Assembly (NCBI GenBank): GCA_039111635.1
Contig: JBCAQO010000010.1
Coordinates: 1,674,001-1,738,000 of the forward strand
Direction of reading: 5' to 3'
Length of the DNA: 64,000 bases
Source of the DNA: Heterobasidion occidentale
Taxonomy: Eukaryota; Basidiomycota; Agaricomycetes; Russulales; Bondarzewiaceae
Under the pieces are notes generated by a model. That model made no database searches. It worked only from the letters and a program-made list of their open reading frames with translations, and was not told the origin of the DNA. Shown here piece by piece: positions 22,379 to 34,852 of the stretch. A program made the position numbers and the translations under genes. Position 1 is the stretch's first letter. Each line of letters begins with the position of its first letter.

Positions 22379-22697
22379 CCGTGGCGATTGAGCGGAATTC
22401 GTTGCTTAAGCACCATCTTAGGCAGAGTAAGTCCGCCTCATCGCCGTCTAAACGGATTTGAACACACTGTTTTGCAACTGCGCCGCTGAGATAAATCATA
22501 GCCGTTGCAATCCAAGCCTCGGCTCAGTCTTGGTATGAGGGTGGGACCCTATCCGGGGTTACGATCGCCTGCAGCTTCTTTGGCCGGTTAAGCGACCGCC
22601 TGCTGTCCCGTGGTATAAGTAGCCTAACGCCCTCTGACCTGCTTTTCTCCCGTGTTATAGTGTTGCAATCTTTCAACCACATTGATCTGTCTCCACA

Positions 22698-23259
22698 ATG
22701 CGCCCGGCCGGTCTGAAACAAACTCTCTCTTCGCGCCGTCTCTCATCCTCTGCTCGCTTACCTGCCCATTTCGCGAGAGTATCATTCTCCCTTTCATCAC
22801 CGTCTCCTGCACTTTCGCTCGTGAATACCAACGACATCTTCGACACATCTTTTCAACTCGGCGAGTCGAGCTGTCGCAATGAGGGGCCTGGTGCCTCTAC
22901 CTCTTCATTCCCTCGCTCCTCCGTTTCTTCCCTGCCCGAACCTGTTCTTTACAACGGCCGTGCGCTATCGTCGTCGCCGACTACTCTGAACAGTGCAGGG
23001 CCCCTCCCCACGTCACTTCCGCTCGGTGTCATCTTTGATGGCCCAGCTCACAGTGCTGAACCACGGCCATACATCCCTGAAGCTCTCTCTGTTGCACTGG
23101 TGAGTGCAACAAACCTTGGCTCGACTCGAGCACACTCTGACCTTATGACAGTCGGATGATCAACTCCCATCGCAGACGATCTTGTCAGCCAAGGCGGTCA
23201 AAGACTACAATCGCCTTCGGGCTTCAGGAATGTTTGGGGTGAGGCCGGCTGAGGGATAG
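22698..23259 (+). CDS. small hypothetical protein, probable mitochondrial presequence
   Basis: Exon 1 (22698-23099) begins MRPAGLKQTLSSRRLSSSAR, an Arg/Ser/Leu-rich amphipathic N-terminus typical of mitochondrial import signals. A canonical intron 23100-23151 (GTGAGT...GACAG) joins exon 2, which reads SDDQLPSQTILSAKAVKDYN and RLRASGMFGVRPAEG, then TAG 23257-23259. The start lies in a good context (CACAATG) after a pyrimidine-rich leader. About 170 residues in all. No domain recognised, and the middle is Ser/Pro-rich. Confidence 0.5.
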
Positions 23260-23643
23260 GGGTTTGGTTTGATGCTCTTCATCTGGTTTCTATATTTACT
23301 CTGAGCTCCTTGGATCATCATCATGTGTCCAGACACGAGTTTTCACTAGGTGACAAGTAGGGGGAAGCATGCATTTGTGTACTATTATGTATAACGTTGT
23401 ACCAGGTATTCTCATAGACATTGTCCGGGGTTGCAGGTCGCCACCACATCATTTCAGCCTTTTCCTGGCCTTGAGAAACACGGAGCAGCGCGGTCACCTA
23501 GTGATGTAAGCAAGATTTGAGCACAAGGAACACCATTAGAGTAATACCCCGTTATACCCACCGCTCTCGCTTTTACCACGACATATCCATAAGACTGCTT
23601 GAGGGTTGTTCTCAACGTCTATTCTCTCGACGGTACTTGGACA
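23260..23643. other. intergenic region before BRO1
   Basis: Between two rightward genes. Only promoter/terminator function is expected. No element is recognised. Confidence 0.3.
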
Positions 23644-26600
23644 ATGTCGTATCAGTCTCCTCTGGTATCCATCCCGAAGAAGGGCACAGACGAAGTCGAC
23701 TGGACCACATCAATTCGCACCGCAATCGCACAATCCTACGGTGAGAACCCGGACAACTATGCAACAGAATACGCTGCTCTTCAAAGGTGCAGGCAGGATG
23801 CTGTGAGAGGTGCAGGGAGTGATATGACCGGTTTGCTCGTTTCCTTCCATCATGGTCCTCCTTGCTTAATCGACCATCCGCAGCTCGGGACTTGCTATAC
23901 AAGTACTTCGGTCAGCTCGAGCTGTTAGAGCTCCGTTTCCCCGAAATACGCGTGAACTTTCCCTGGCGCGATGCGTTCACGGCCAAACTCATAGTGCAGA
24001 CGTCCCTCGCCTATGAGAAAGCGTCCGTCATCTTCCAAATCGCGGCCACCCATTCCTCCATCGCCGCATCACAGAGCCGCTCTGACCCCGAGGGCCTCAA
24101 GCGAGCATTCCACTACCTTCGGTGTAGCGCAGGTATGCTCACGTACATCAACGAGAACTTCCTACATGCGCCCTCGACCGATCTGAGTCGGGAGGTGATC
24201 AAGTTTCTCGTGGGTCTCATTCTGGCGCAGGCGACAGAGGTGTTTTGGGAGAAATGCAGAGATGAGAAGAAAACGAGCACGCTCTTGTCTAAGGTCGCTT
24301 CTCAAGCAGCGTTCATGTATACGGGCTTAGGAGAGGAAGTGAAGGAGTTCATGGGGAAGGGCATCTTCGACAGAAACTGGGTGACAGTCATTCAGGTATG
24401 CGAAAAATCCTTATCCTCAGCTCCTTTCGGTTAGCTCTTTGGTCAAACACCATCAGGGACATGTCGTCTGGTGTTATTCTCATCTTGGCGTGCTATGGTT
24501 TCCTGCAATAATTTTCTCACACTGAGCCATGCGAGCATCGCTGATTTCTTTTGGTCGCAGGCCAAGACCAAGTACTTCCAATCCCTCACACAGTACTATA
24601 GAGCCCTGGCTGACCATGCTGCCTCCAAACATGGCGATTCCCTTGTCCGCTTCACGCTCGCCGAAACGCACGCGAAGGAGGCTCACCGAGTGGCAAGTAG
24701 CTTCGGCGCTATGTTCATGCCACCCATGTCGCCTAACTTGCCTGCCGACGCGGGCCAATCACTCTCGGATCTCACCAAGGCGCACCTCGCGCTGTGCACT
24801 GACCGCCGCGCAGAGGCGCAGCGTGACAACGACTTGATTTACAACGCCGTACAGCCCGCCCCAGAGACGCTACCTGCCGTGGACAAGACGGCGGTCGCTA
24901 CGCCGATCCCGATCCAAGAGGTGTACGCCACGCCAGAAGTGCAGAAGGTCATCGGGAGCGATCTGTTTGTGCGCCTAATACCGCTGAGCGTGCACGAATC
25001 GGCCAGCGTGTATTCAGAGGAGAAGGCCAAGCTCGTGCGGGCGGAGGTGGAGAAAGCCGAGGGCGCGGCGGGCGAAGCGCGGAGCGCCCTCGATGCGCTC
25101 GGGGTTAAAGCGGGATTGTCTAGATTCAAGGCAATGGTGGATGGAGGTCTCGCTGGCGAAGATGAGGTTCCCGTGGAGGTCAGGCGGTGGAAGGAAGATA
25201 TTGGACTGATCGAGGAACGAGAGGGTGTGGACACTCTCATTGAGCGATTGGAGAAAGTACGGAATGAGGTGAAGGGTGAGCTAGGTGCTGTGGGCCTGGA
25301 CTTGGAAGCTGAGTCGAGAGATTGCGAGTCGATGCGCGTCAAGTACGACCACCTCTTTACACAGGCGCCGTCCGCGGGACTTTCAAAGGGCTTACGGGCG
25401 GATTTGAAATCGCACCTTCAGGCACTGGATGCCGCAAGTGCATCCGACGAGCAAGTTCGCGTGTTGTGGGAATCGGTGAAGAGCGATATTAGGCTTCTAA
25501 CATCGGACGAGGTTGAACAGGTCTTCAAAGACAGTGTCAAATCCGGGCACAACAGGCGGGAGAGTCTGCTGGATCTGGACATGGAGAGAGACGATGACGA
25601 GAAGAGGAAGATTAGACAACTCGTGGACGAGATCGAAGAGCGACTGGGGAGGCTGAGCAAGATTGAGCGGGAGAGAGACCAGACACTTAAGGATCTCAAA
25701 GACAAGGTGTGGAAATCTGATTTCCATCCATCTTATCTCGAGCCTGACGAATACCGATGTAGATTCAAACAGATGACGTGTCTCACTTGCTTCTGTTGAA
25801 TAGGCGTAACCCGAACGTGGAGCCGACGATCTTTGCAAGCGAGCTGGAGAAATTCCGCCCGTATCAGCACCGGCTGAATCAAACGGTTCATCATCAGCAG
25901 GCGGCCTTACAAGAAATCTCTTCCCTGTGGAAGACTCTGAGGGATCTAGCTGGTCGTGGCGAGGGCGCCAGAAAGTGGGATGAGAGGGAGAGAAAAAAGA
26001 AGGAAGCCGTCCGGAGGTTTTCGCGAGCGCGTGATGGGTACATGGAGGTCAGAGATGGATTAGCGTGCGTGCTTTTCGTCTTTACGAAGCGCAATTTCTT
26101 CAACTGACTGAGCTCCTTCAACTTGGTAGTAAGGGACTGCAATTCTACTCCGAACTATCGTCGATGTCTTCAACCCTCCGCCGCAACGCAAAAGACTTTG
26201 TCTCCTCTCGGGCTGTTGAACGCGAAACTCTTGCCTCACAGGCAGCAACATCACAACGCCTCACTGCTCCTGCTCCAACGTCACCACCGCCGAAACCTCC
26301 CCCTCCTCCGCAGTCTCGTCTGGACAGCTCGTTCGCCTCGATGAATTTGGGTCCTGCCTCGCCTCCATTGCCGCCTCCACCGCCGTCAACTCAGTGGAAC
26401 AAACTGGCGAATGCATCAGCACAGCCAACATACGGAAGTGCTTCACCACACCAGTATTCCACGCCGGCGCCGGCTCAACAACGAGCGTCGTATCTCCCAC
26501 CTCCACCCCCTCCTTCAAATCAGCCTTCCCACACGGCCTCTCCACAACATGACCCCTACGCTGGGCTGGGCTCGTTCTCCCAATACGCATCCCCTACGAG

Positions 26601-26934
26601 TACCAATAGTACGGCATCCCAACCCTTCCCTCCGGTGCATTCGGGATCATCGTACAATGCACCAGCATCGCCTGCTTCACAACCATATGGTGCTCAATCT
26701 CAAGCGCAGCAGCCTTACCATATGCAATCGTACCCATCGCCTCCATCTACTTCGTTGCCGTATCAGCAACAACCTCGGCGACAGCAGAGCATGGGCTCGC
26801 CGTTTCCACCGCCGCCGCCTCCTGTCAATTATCAATCACAATATGGAGCGCCCCCACCGCCTCAAGGTCCATACGCACCACAGCAGCAACAACCGCAGAC
26901 GCCGCAATATGGATATGGCCAGTATGGGCAGTGA
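23644..26934 (+). CDS. BRO1: ESCRT-associated vacuolar sorting protein BRO1
   Basis: Cytosolic/endosomal protein that binds Snf7 (ESCRT-III) through its Bro1 domain and supports cargo deubiquitination during multivesicular-body sorting. ATG at 23644 gives [20 protein letters not shown]. The Bro1 domain continues across an intron (about 23832-23882) with [40 protein letters not shown] and [21 protein letters not shown] long second intron (about 24397-24560) precedes [20 protein letters not shown]. The V-shaped coiled-coil domain follows ([20 protein letters not shown]; then, after an intron ending about 25761, [20 protein letters not shown]). The last exon contains [20 protein letters not shown] and a long Pro/Gln/Tyr/Ser tail with many PPPP runs, ending YGYGQYGQ. 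The tail fits BRO1 better than the paralogue Rim20/PalA. Apparently complete. Confidence 0.9.
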
Positions 26935-27103
26935 ATATCCTTATATACCTGCGAATGGTGTTTGTATTGGGTTTATGTTGATAGGAAAGATGTGATGTAA
27001 GGATAGTTTTTTGGACCCCGGACAGAGCTGCAGAGCTTTCATGAAACGGCCTTTGGGAAACTGGAGAGTCCATGTGTGTGCATGCCTGTATACGAGCAGA
27101 GTA

Positions 27104-27608
27104 TTACGAGCGCTCAGATGAGCTTGGTCCGCCATACAATACTCGTTTGCCCCATTCCATCGCCCGGTCTTCAAAGTCACCAGTGCTCCTGTATAAACTG
27201 GTCAATCTTTCGTTCCATTGGTTCTTGATGAGGCTGAGGAAAGGTTGCTGCACAATGCGGGCAGAGGCAGGAGGTGGAGCGGGATGTGAGGAAGGTGGCT
27301 CGAGCAGGCGCTGAGAAAGGGTATGCAAGCTGACGATAGGGTCAGATGCCAGTATAGCAGCCAATGTATCTTCGTGACATAAGGACTGACTCTCTACGGT
27401 GTTGTTCCGTTCTGCACATTGAGAACAAGTTTGATGAGGAAATGCTTTTGGAAGGAGTAACAGTGCTCACCTGGCGTTAATCAAGCTCGAAAAGCTATAG
27501 TATATCTGAAATCGCAAGCAAGTGAGTCGATCTTGGGGTTGGAACTGACTTCCAACTTACGCCGCCTGCAACGAGGGCACCTGAGATAGGTCCGACTACG
27601 AACGACAT
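27104..27608 (-). CDS. MICOS subunit Mic12-like (AIM5 family)
   Basis: Likely small inner-mitochondrial-membrane subunit of the cristae-junction complex. Exon 1 (ATG at 27606-27608) gives MSFVVGPISGALVAGG, and exon 2 continues IYYSFSSLINAR, together the short glycine-rich TM helix typical of fungal Mic12. The last exon has LASDPIVSLHTLSQRLLEPP, PFLSLIKNQWNERLTSLYRS and TGDFEDRAMEWGKRVLYGGP, ending SSSERS before the stop at 27104-27106. The join between exon 2 and the last exon (about 27360-27470) could not be resolved in frame with canonical sites, so an extra small exon or a sequence error is possible. Confidence 0.6.
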
Positions 27609-29023
27609 CGTTCAATGGTTGCTCGATGTTGACAACACGGTAAGCGTTCGGATATGGTGCATCCGGGGCTCGCCGGCTCTCGCCGGGCACTTCGAGTGAC
27701 CACGACGAGTCGTCGCCAAACACTCGCCAAACCTCCTTCTCCTTCGATATCCTCGCCCAATCGCTTGTCACATTGAACGATTGGTTCCGGTACAACACCA
27801 TAACAGAGATAATCCTCCTCAGATTGGCATAGCACTGTTGTGGGACTCTAAAACTTTTGTTGCCTGTCGATCTGTCTCTTGGAAAACACCAATGCAGCAA
27901 CAACGGGAGAAAGACGGCTTGAAACCTGATCAACTTAACTTACGTGCGTGCATAGATTCCCTCTTTCGTGTTCCGTATCCTCCTTTAATTTCTCCTATAC
28001 AATAGGACAGGCCCTCTTATACGGCCAGTTTCTGTTTCCGAAAGACCATGGCTTGCGAACTTAACTTTGAACCCCTCACGCCGCATCTACTGTGGATCGT
28101 TTCAGCGCCTACACCTGTCAGAACTTGTGCACCATGCATGAATTTCTGTGGTCTCGCGAAGCTACGATACCACACTGTCCGACTGACTACAATGCATATA
28201 GCAATGAGGTAAGTACTTGACGCGCAGTGTCGCGAAAACGTCAGCACGGGCGTCCCGACATCCTCCACTCCCAGAAGTACAGCTGTCAACGGCGCCACCT
28301 CATGATGCGTTTGAAGCTAAGGGCTGACAACGCTGACATTTCAATCACCTTCCATAATGCGGTGAATGATATCATCTGCGAATTGTCCACCATCGAGGTT
28401 GATGAACATTTCCATGTTGCCCTGGGTCATATGCTATACAATCACAAGATCAGTGAGTGCCAGAAATCCCTCCACAGAGCAGCCTTATATCGTATAATTG
28501 AAATGTTCTGAACAGACTAGTCTTGGAATTGAGCTTGTTTCGGGCATGCCTAAGCATGCCCGCTTTTGCACTTCCAATATGCCGCATGGAGTCACGCGTC
28601 TCTCAAGTTCTCTGCCAAAGCACTATGGTGAGTCAAAAAAACGTCACTACATATGCATCCTCTCCTTCTGACTCGCTAGTCCCCTATGAAGGCCCGTTCA
28701 TTGCTGAATCCGTTCACTTTCGAGAAATATACGTTACATCTCTGATGGTATCGGTTGAACTTGCCATATATATTCATGCAGAGCCTTGTGGGCGCGATTG
28801 TCATGTACCTGCGGCTTGACGGATCTTGGTAGACCAGAAAGGTGATGTCAGGGCGCTGGTGGAGACCATGTGAAACCTTGCGATGGAGAGCGGGTGAGAT
28901 CTTTCGGTCTAAGCCGACACCTTCCGGACACAACAGCTCCTTTTTGGTTGCTGGACTGGCACGGAGATAATCGCCTGACCATGCTTGGCAGACAGGGCAA
29001 GAAGCGGTAGCCTGGGGCCGATG
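27609..29023. other. 5' region of thaumatin unit 1, no gene seen
   Basis: 1.4 kb upstream of the first thaumatin-like gene, overlapping the beginning of unit 1. Short open frames here are conserved with units 2 and 3 only as DNA, not as protein, so they are treated as non-coding upstream sequence. Confidence 0.45.
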
Positions 29024-29033
29024 TATATAAAAG
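29024..29033 (+). promoter_or_regulatory. TATA box of thaumatin-like gene 1
   Basis: TATATAAAAG lies 73 bp before the start codon. Equivalent elements lie at 71 and 82 bp before the ATGs of the other two copies. Confidence 0.75.
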
Positions 29034-29096
29034 ACAGCACTGAAGTCGATTCTTTCATCGCGTCCAACCTTCTTCGGCACGACTTCAGCGACAGTC

Positions 29097-30459
29097 ATGA
29101 AGCTCATCTCTGCTTTCACCCTTGGTGCTCTGGCATACTCGTCGAGTGCGTTCGCGCGTACAATGACCGTGTATAATGCTTGCCCATTCACCATCTGGTA
29201 CGTATATTCATTGAGACATATATGTGCTGAAAGCTCACTGTCTGCTGTTTGTCCAGGCCAGCTGTAAGCAATCTCTTTCGGTTGTTTCTGGGTTTCAAGT
29301 TCAATCTACTTTGGTCTCCAGATGTTTACGGACTTGAACGCGGGCGGTGCTGTACCGAACCACGCGACTGGGTACAATATATACTGTTTAATTCTGCAAC
29401 GTACTACATACCTAACGACGTTCTAGTTGGGAGGCCGCTTCCTTTTCTAAGGTCACATTCAACATTCCGGACAACTGGAAGGCGGGTCGCATCTGGGTGT
29501 GTACAGAGCTAAATCTTCTTTTGCAGAATAATTGATTTTAGAATTATTAGGGACGTCGTAACTGTGACTTTAGAACCAACCCTGGACCCAACAGTTGCAT
29601 TGATGGTGGGTGCAATGGCGGGTTGCTTTGTGACCCCCACACCGGCACGGTAAATACATCTATCTATGCTTCTTGACACGGGGTCTAAGATCGGTCTCAC
29701 AGGGTGTTCCTCCAGCCACGGTGGCAGAGTTCACTCTGAGCGCTGATTCAAACGCGAAGGATTTTTATGATGGTGACGCCTTTCCCGTTGTTCCCATACT
29801 TGTCCACCAGTCTAATGTAGAGCGCTCAAAGTTTCTCTTGTGGATGGCTACAATCTTCCCATGAGAATCGATAACACTGCCGGATGTCACATTGCTGGTA
29901 CGCTGTGCAGTCTCGTCGCCTCCGTTGTCGTTTTTTTACAGGCTGCTTTTTGTTTTTATTACATTTCAGACTGCCCCGTAGACCTCGGACCAAACTGTAA
30001 GTTGCTCATTTTTTAATCAGGAATACAATGCTAAAACCATTTTATAGGCCCGGCCCCCTTGAAGGGGCCATTCGACTCTTCTGGGTTTCCAGTCGGGTGC
30101 AAGAGCGCGTGCGAGGCCGGTCTCGCGCCCGACCCTAGTACGTACAATGCGGAATGTTCCAACTCATAACTGATAACCTTTGATGCACTTGATGCACAGG
30201 AAATTCGCCGAACTGCTGCACTGGCTCCCATGGCACGCAGCCAACTTGCCCGTCGTCTGGTGTTCAATTTTATTCTTACTTCAGTGCGCACGCGTCTCGC
30301 TTTTCCTGTTATCGCCTAAAGCTAATGCCTTTTGACCGTGTTACAGAGAATAATTGTCCAAACTCATATGCTTTCGCTTTCGATGAGCCCAGCGGCACCG
30401 CTCTTTGGACTTGCCCGTCGTCCAGAAAAGCCTCATACACCGTTACTTTTTGTCCTTGA
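29097..30459 (+). CDS. secreted thaumatin-like protein, copy 1
   Basis: Small secreted thaumatin-like protein (TLP). Fungal relatives include beta-glucan-binding or hydrolysing cell-wall proteins. The ATG at 29097 gives MKLISAFTLGALAYSSSAFA, a signal peptide, then TMTVYNACPFTIW. Eleven exons include a 7-nt micro-exon (29257-29263) encoding the junction W-P-A. Further pieces are MFTDLNAGGAVPNHATGW, NIPDNWKAGRIWGRRNCDF, SCIDGGCNGGLLCDPHTGTG, VAEFTLSADSNAKDFYDVSL, VDGYNLPMRIDNTAGC, GPFDSSGFPVGCKSACEAGL and SYAFAFDEPSGTALWTCPSS, ending TVTFCP at TGA 30457-30459. The mature part has 16 cysteines, the canonical eight-disulfide number, and the acidic cleft residues (E in AEFTL, two D in YDVSLVDGYN). 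Intact. Confidence 0.93.
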
Positions 30460-30771
30460 AACAATGGCCGCAGCTCGCCCTCAGGTAACCCACAAACTCG
30501 TTTCGCAATCTTGACAGCGTCTGTGTCACAGAATTGTAATTGTATAGTCTGAACTTCTTGATGTCTTGGAAGAAACGGTCGTCGGTGATTGTTCGCTGGT
30601 GGCGGATTGCCGCCGGCGCGGCATGAGAACCTGGACGATGTCATGCCAACATCAACGGGAAATGCAACAGCATCCGGAGCTCGCTGGCTCTCGCCGGGCC
30701 ACAACGAGCTACCGCTTCGAGTGACCACGACGAGTCCCTAAGTCCTCCATTCTCCTTACCCAGTCATTTCT

Positions 30772-32147
30772 TATTGATTTCGGTACATGATCGTCACAGA
30801 GATACTCCTACTTAAACTAGCATAGCGCCTTATGGGAATCCCAAGCTTGAAGTAGGTGGTTGCTTGTCGATCTGTCACTCAAAACATATATAGCCTACCA
30901 GTAAGTAAAATGCACATAGCTCGTTGGTCAACACAAATCACGCTCGTGCAGCGACGCAGCTCGTGGAAGCAAGCTGTGGGTCATATGGGGGGAAGACTGC
31001 TTGCAACCTGATTCAATTTCGTGCGTGCATGAATCACCTCTTTCAGAATCATGATGTCGTTGCGGTCTCATGGTACCGAGTTCTTCTTCAAAGTGTAATA
31101 TAGGCTGCTGTTACAAATGTAACAAACCTTTGCAAGGATCTTGTAACATAGTATGGAGCGCCAGTGACGTCCCCGAAAGACAAGCGCTCGCGGCCCGTAC
31201 CTATGAACCGCTCATCCCGCGCACTGTGAACATGTGAATTCTTTTGGCATCTACATCTGTCGAACTTGGCTCAATGATCTTTTGCGGTCTTGCAAATCTA
31301 CGATGCCACACCGTCCGACTGATTACAACGCGGTGAGCAGTGAGGTGGGTATTTGACGCGCAGTGTCACAAAAATGTAAGCACGAGCATTCTGATATCCT
31401 CCATTCCCAGAAGCCTACCTGTTTAACGCCGCCATCTCACGATGTGTTTGAGGCTAAGTGCCGATGTTTCAATCACCTCCTAGAAAACGGCGAATGATGT
31501 ATCCTCTGCTTAGTTGTCCATCACCGACGGCGTTGGTAGATGATGGACGTCATTATGTTGGTCTAGGTCATTTAGTGCCAGATATTCACCCACAAGGCGA
31601 GCTTATGCCGTCCGATTGGAATGTCTCGACTGAACTATTCTTGAGCTCGAGCGCTTCTCCCTGCACACTCACGCCCGCTTCCTTCCAACACGTTGCGTGT
31701 GATGTCACACGTCTCCCGTATTCTCCATCTAAAAACAATGGTGAGTTAACATATACGTTGTTACATATGCTTCCTCTCTTGTTGGCTCGCTAATACTCTT
31801 AGAAGAACCAACCACTGCTAAACACTTTACATCCAAGGCATATGCTTCACATCTACCCTCTGAAAGTATCAATTGACGTTGCCTGCCTTTTATGATCTAG
31901 ACTGATGTAGGACTTTATGAGCGCGATTCTCAGTTGCGGGTGGCTCGGACCTTGCATATCAGGAAGATGAAACATGGCGAGGCGATTACTGCCGTGCCGG
32001 TTCTACAACAGAAAAAGAGTTGCCGTGTTCGGGAAGCACCAAAAAACCTCGTCTGCTCTCCATCGCCATTTTCACGTGGTCGAAAATACTCCACCAGCAT
32101 TCTAACATATCATACAGGACAAGAAGCGGAGGCCTTGGGTCGGTGTG
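30772..32147. other. upstream region of thaumatin gene 2, no gene seen
   Basis: About 1.4 kb of DNA homologous to the 5' part of units 1 and 3. Open frames are not conserved between units. Confidence 0.4.
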
Positions 32148-32155
32148 TATAAAAG
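32148..32155 (+). promoter_or_regulatory. TATA box of thaumatin-like gene 2
   Basis: TATAAAAG, 71 bp before the ATG, at the position equivalent to the TATA boxes of copies 1 and 3. Confidence 0.75.
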
Positions 32156-32218
32156 GACACCGCCAAAGTCAATTCTTTCACCATCTCCAACCTCCTTCAG
32201 TGACAATCTCCAGTGATC

Positions 32219-33576
32219 ATGAAGCTCATCTCTGTTTTCACCCTCGGTGCTCTGGCATACTCACCGAGCGCGCTTGCGCGCACGATGACGGTGTACAACG
32301 CCTGTCCGTTCACCATCTGGTATGTATATACATCGAGACATGTGATGAAAGCTCACTGTGCATTGTTTGTCCAGGCCAGCTGTAAGCAACCCCTTTCGAT
32401 CATTCCTGGTTCCTAAGCTCAATCTACGTTGATGTCTAGATGTTCACGGACTTGAACGCGGGTAGTGCCGTACCAAACTACGCGACTGGGTAATATACTA
32501 TAAGTCTGCAACATATCAAATACCTAATGACATTCTAGTTGGGAAGCCGCTTCCTTTTCCGAGGTCACATTCAATATACCGGACAACTGGACAGCGGGTC
32601 GCATTTGGGTGCGTGCAGAGCTATATATTCTTGTGCGGGATCATTAATATCAGGATCATCAGGGACGTCGTGACTGCAACTTTAACACTAACCCTGGTCC
32701 CAAAAGTTGCATTGATGGTGGGTGTAATGGCGGGTTGCTTTGTGACCCCCACACCGGTACAGTAAATACATCTATCTATGCTTCTTGACACCGAGTCTGA
32801 GATCAATTTCACAGGGTGTTCCTCCGGCCACGGTGGCAGAGTTTACTCTGAGCGCTGATCCAAACGCGAATGACTTTTATGATGGTGACGCTTTTACTGT
32901 TGTACCCATACTTGTCCGCCCAGTCTAACGTAGAGCTCTCAAAGTTTCTCTTGTGGATGGCTACAATCTTCCCATGCGAATCGATAACACTGCCGGATGT
33001 CACATTGCCGGTACGCTGTGCAGTCTCGTCGCCACCCTATTGTCGTTTTGTTTACAGGTTGCTTTTTGCTTTTGTTACATTTTAGACTGCCCTGTAGACC
33101 TCGGACCGAACTGCAAGTCGCCCATCACTTAACGTCAGGTATATGATGCTCAAACCATTCTATAGGCCCAGATGTCTTGAAGGGGCCATTCGACTCTACT
33201 GGCTTCCCAGTTGGGTGCAAGAGCGCGTGCGAGGCCGGTCTCGCACCCGATCCTAGTATGTGAAACACAGAATGTCGCAACTTATAACTGACAATCTTTG
33301 TTGCAAAGACAACTCGCCGAACTGCTGCACTGGCTCTCATAATACACAGGAAACCTGCCTGTCGTCCGGTGTTCAATACTATTCTTACTTCAGTGCGCAC
33401 ACGTCTCGCTGTTTCTGTTGTCGCCTAAAGTTAATGGCTTCTGACTGTGCTTGCTGCTCACAGAGGATAATTGCAGAAACTCATACGCCTTCGCTTTCGA
33501 CGAACCCAGCGGTACCGCTCTTTGGACTTGCCCGTCGTCCAACAAAGCCTCATACACCGTTACTTTCTGCCCTTGA
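32219..33576 (+). CDS. secreted thaumatin-like protein, copy 2
   Basis: Tandem paralogue of the gene at 29097 with the same exon pattern, including the 7-nt micro-exon at 32375-32381. Signal peptide MKLISVFTLGALAYSPSALA. Differences from copy 1 are mostly conservative: LNAGSAVPNYATGW, FSEVTFNIPDNWTAGRIW (Thr for Lys), GRRDCNFNTNPGPKSC, PDVLKGPFDSTGFPVGCK, NTQETCLSSGVQYYSYFK and DNCRNSYAFAFDEPSGTA. The cysteine framework and cleft acids are retained, and the stop is at 33574-33576. All introns keep GT...AG, so it should be functional. Confidence 0.93.
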
Positions 33577-33775
33577 AAGAATGGCTGTGGCTCGCCCTCA
33601 GGTAACCCGCAGACTCGTTCCGCAATCTTCACATTGTATGCGTCTCATAAATGTGATGTAGTCTAAAATTCTTGAGAATTCTTGATATCTTGAAAAGCTC
33701 GTCGGTTACTGTTCGCTGGTGACGAATTGGCCGCCCGCACGGCATGAGAACCCAGACGACGTCCCGCCAGCATCA

Positions 33776-34852
33776 ATAAAAGTGTGCAGGAATCACAACG
33801 GGTCGCAAGTGCCACGATTCTACTGACATCTGGTGTACCTTTCCAATAATTTACGCCGTCTGATTTTGAACTTGAATTGTACCTCACGATAATTATTGCA
33901 ACAATTAGATGTGGGATTCAGACTCACGATGGTTGTGAGACAGGTCAAGATTGCAACTCATTGGTGTACATTCGAACATTGTGATTAATGGTAAGTGCGC
34001 GGGTGAGTTGCAATGAAAAACAAATCATAATAGAACCATTCTCATTAGCTGAGACTGCACAAGATAGCATAGAGGCGGGAAGCGAGATACAGACGCAGGG
34101 AACAGGACCTCAGCGGGCTAGACGAATGAGAGGCAGAGACACATAGACGAGTTGCGAGGATGATGGGAGAGTACTATGAGCAGATTGTTGATAGGCCCAC
34201 CAACAGGTCCTTATTAGCAAGCAGAGAATATGCCGAAGAGCACCCAGAAAATGAGCTGACATGCTCAGACGATGCAAGGATGATCACAACAACCGTCAGC
34301 GCGCCCTAAATCAGACCGGTGAGCCCATCACCATAGTACTAGACCCCGCGCGATGCTGAGTCCATGCTCTGGAGATGATGCTCAATGTCAACACCACTCC
34401 GCTTCGGACAGATAGAAGAACTCGCCGTCGTCGAGTCTTGCTAAGGCCGCCGTCTGTCAGAATCACACTACATGTTCACACACCCACTGATTGCTGGCCA
34501 TCTTCAGCCTTGATCCTAGCCCAAATTCGAATCCTAAACGCGGCGTGATGTCCACAAGAGCCACTGTGAGATCATTCAAAAGGTTAGATGTACCTTTAGT
34601 CGATGTTGAGGCTTCCAGAGTGCCAGTGACGCTAGGCGTGCGTATTCATCGGAGTATGCGCTTGCTTCGGATGCAGCAGCGGTTCTTGCGAATTGTCAGC
34701 TGTTAGTTATTCCAACGCGAGCTTCACGGAACTCAATACTGGAGTAATGCGCGCGCCGCGATGGCTTCGATGGAGGGATTGCGAGAGTCCACGCTCGGAG
34801 AGTGCACATCTGGCTTACATAGCCGGCCCAGACCAGCCCAGACCGTGGTCGT
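33776..34852. other. unique 1.1-kb spacer between thaumatin units 2 and 3
   Basis: This stretch has no counterpart between units 1 and 2. It contains a short hairpin: ATTGCAACTCA (about 33950-33960) and its reverse complement (about 34004-34014) around a 43-nt loop. It also has a purine-rich tract (about 34070-34150). No reading frame or element family is recognised. An old insertion that separated once adjacent units is plausible. Confidence 0.4.

Larger units (their letters stand above)
27658..30670 (+). repeat. tandem thaumatin unit 1 (~3.0 kb)
   Basis: Unit 1 of three. It opens with GCATCCGGGGCTCGCC-type sequence and a shared CGAGTGACCACGACGAGTC word, both repeated at 30671. It includes a conserved upstream region (for example CACACTGTCCGACTGACTAC at about 28170, matching about 31306 in unit 2), the thaumatin-like gene, and a 3' flank with CGGCATGAGAACC-like sequence shared by all three units. 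Confidence 0.8.
30671..33775 (+). repeat. tandem thaumatin unit 2 (~3.1 kb)
   Basis: Second unit, abutting unit 1 head to tail. Its start (GCATCCGGAGCTCGCTGG) matches 27658 and its 3' flank (TGTTCGCTGGTG at about 33711) matches 30592. Sequence outside the coding exons is clearly diverged from unit 1, so the duplication is not recent. Confidence 0.8.

Noticed and set aside
27481..27933. 150-codon minus-strand frame upstream of Mic12
   Set aside because: It covers Mic12 introns in another frame and the start of thaumatin unit 1, whose DNA but not frame is repeated at 30.7 kb.
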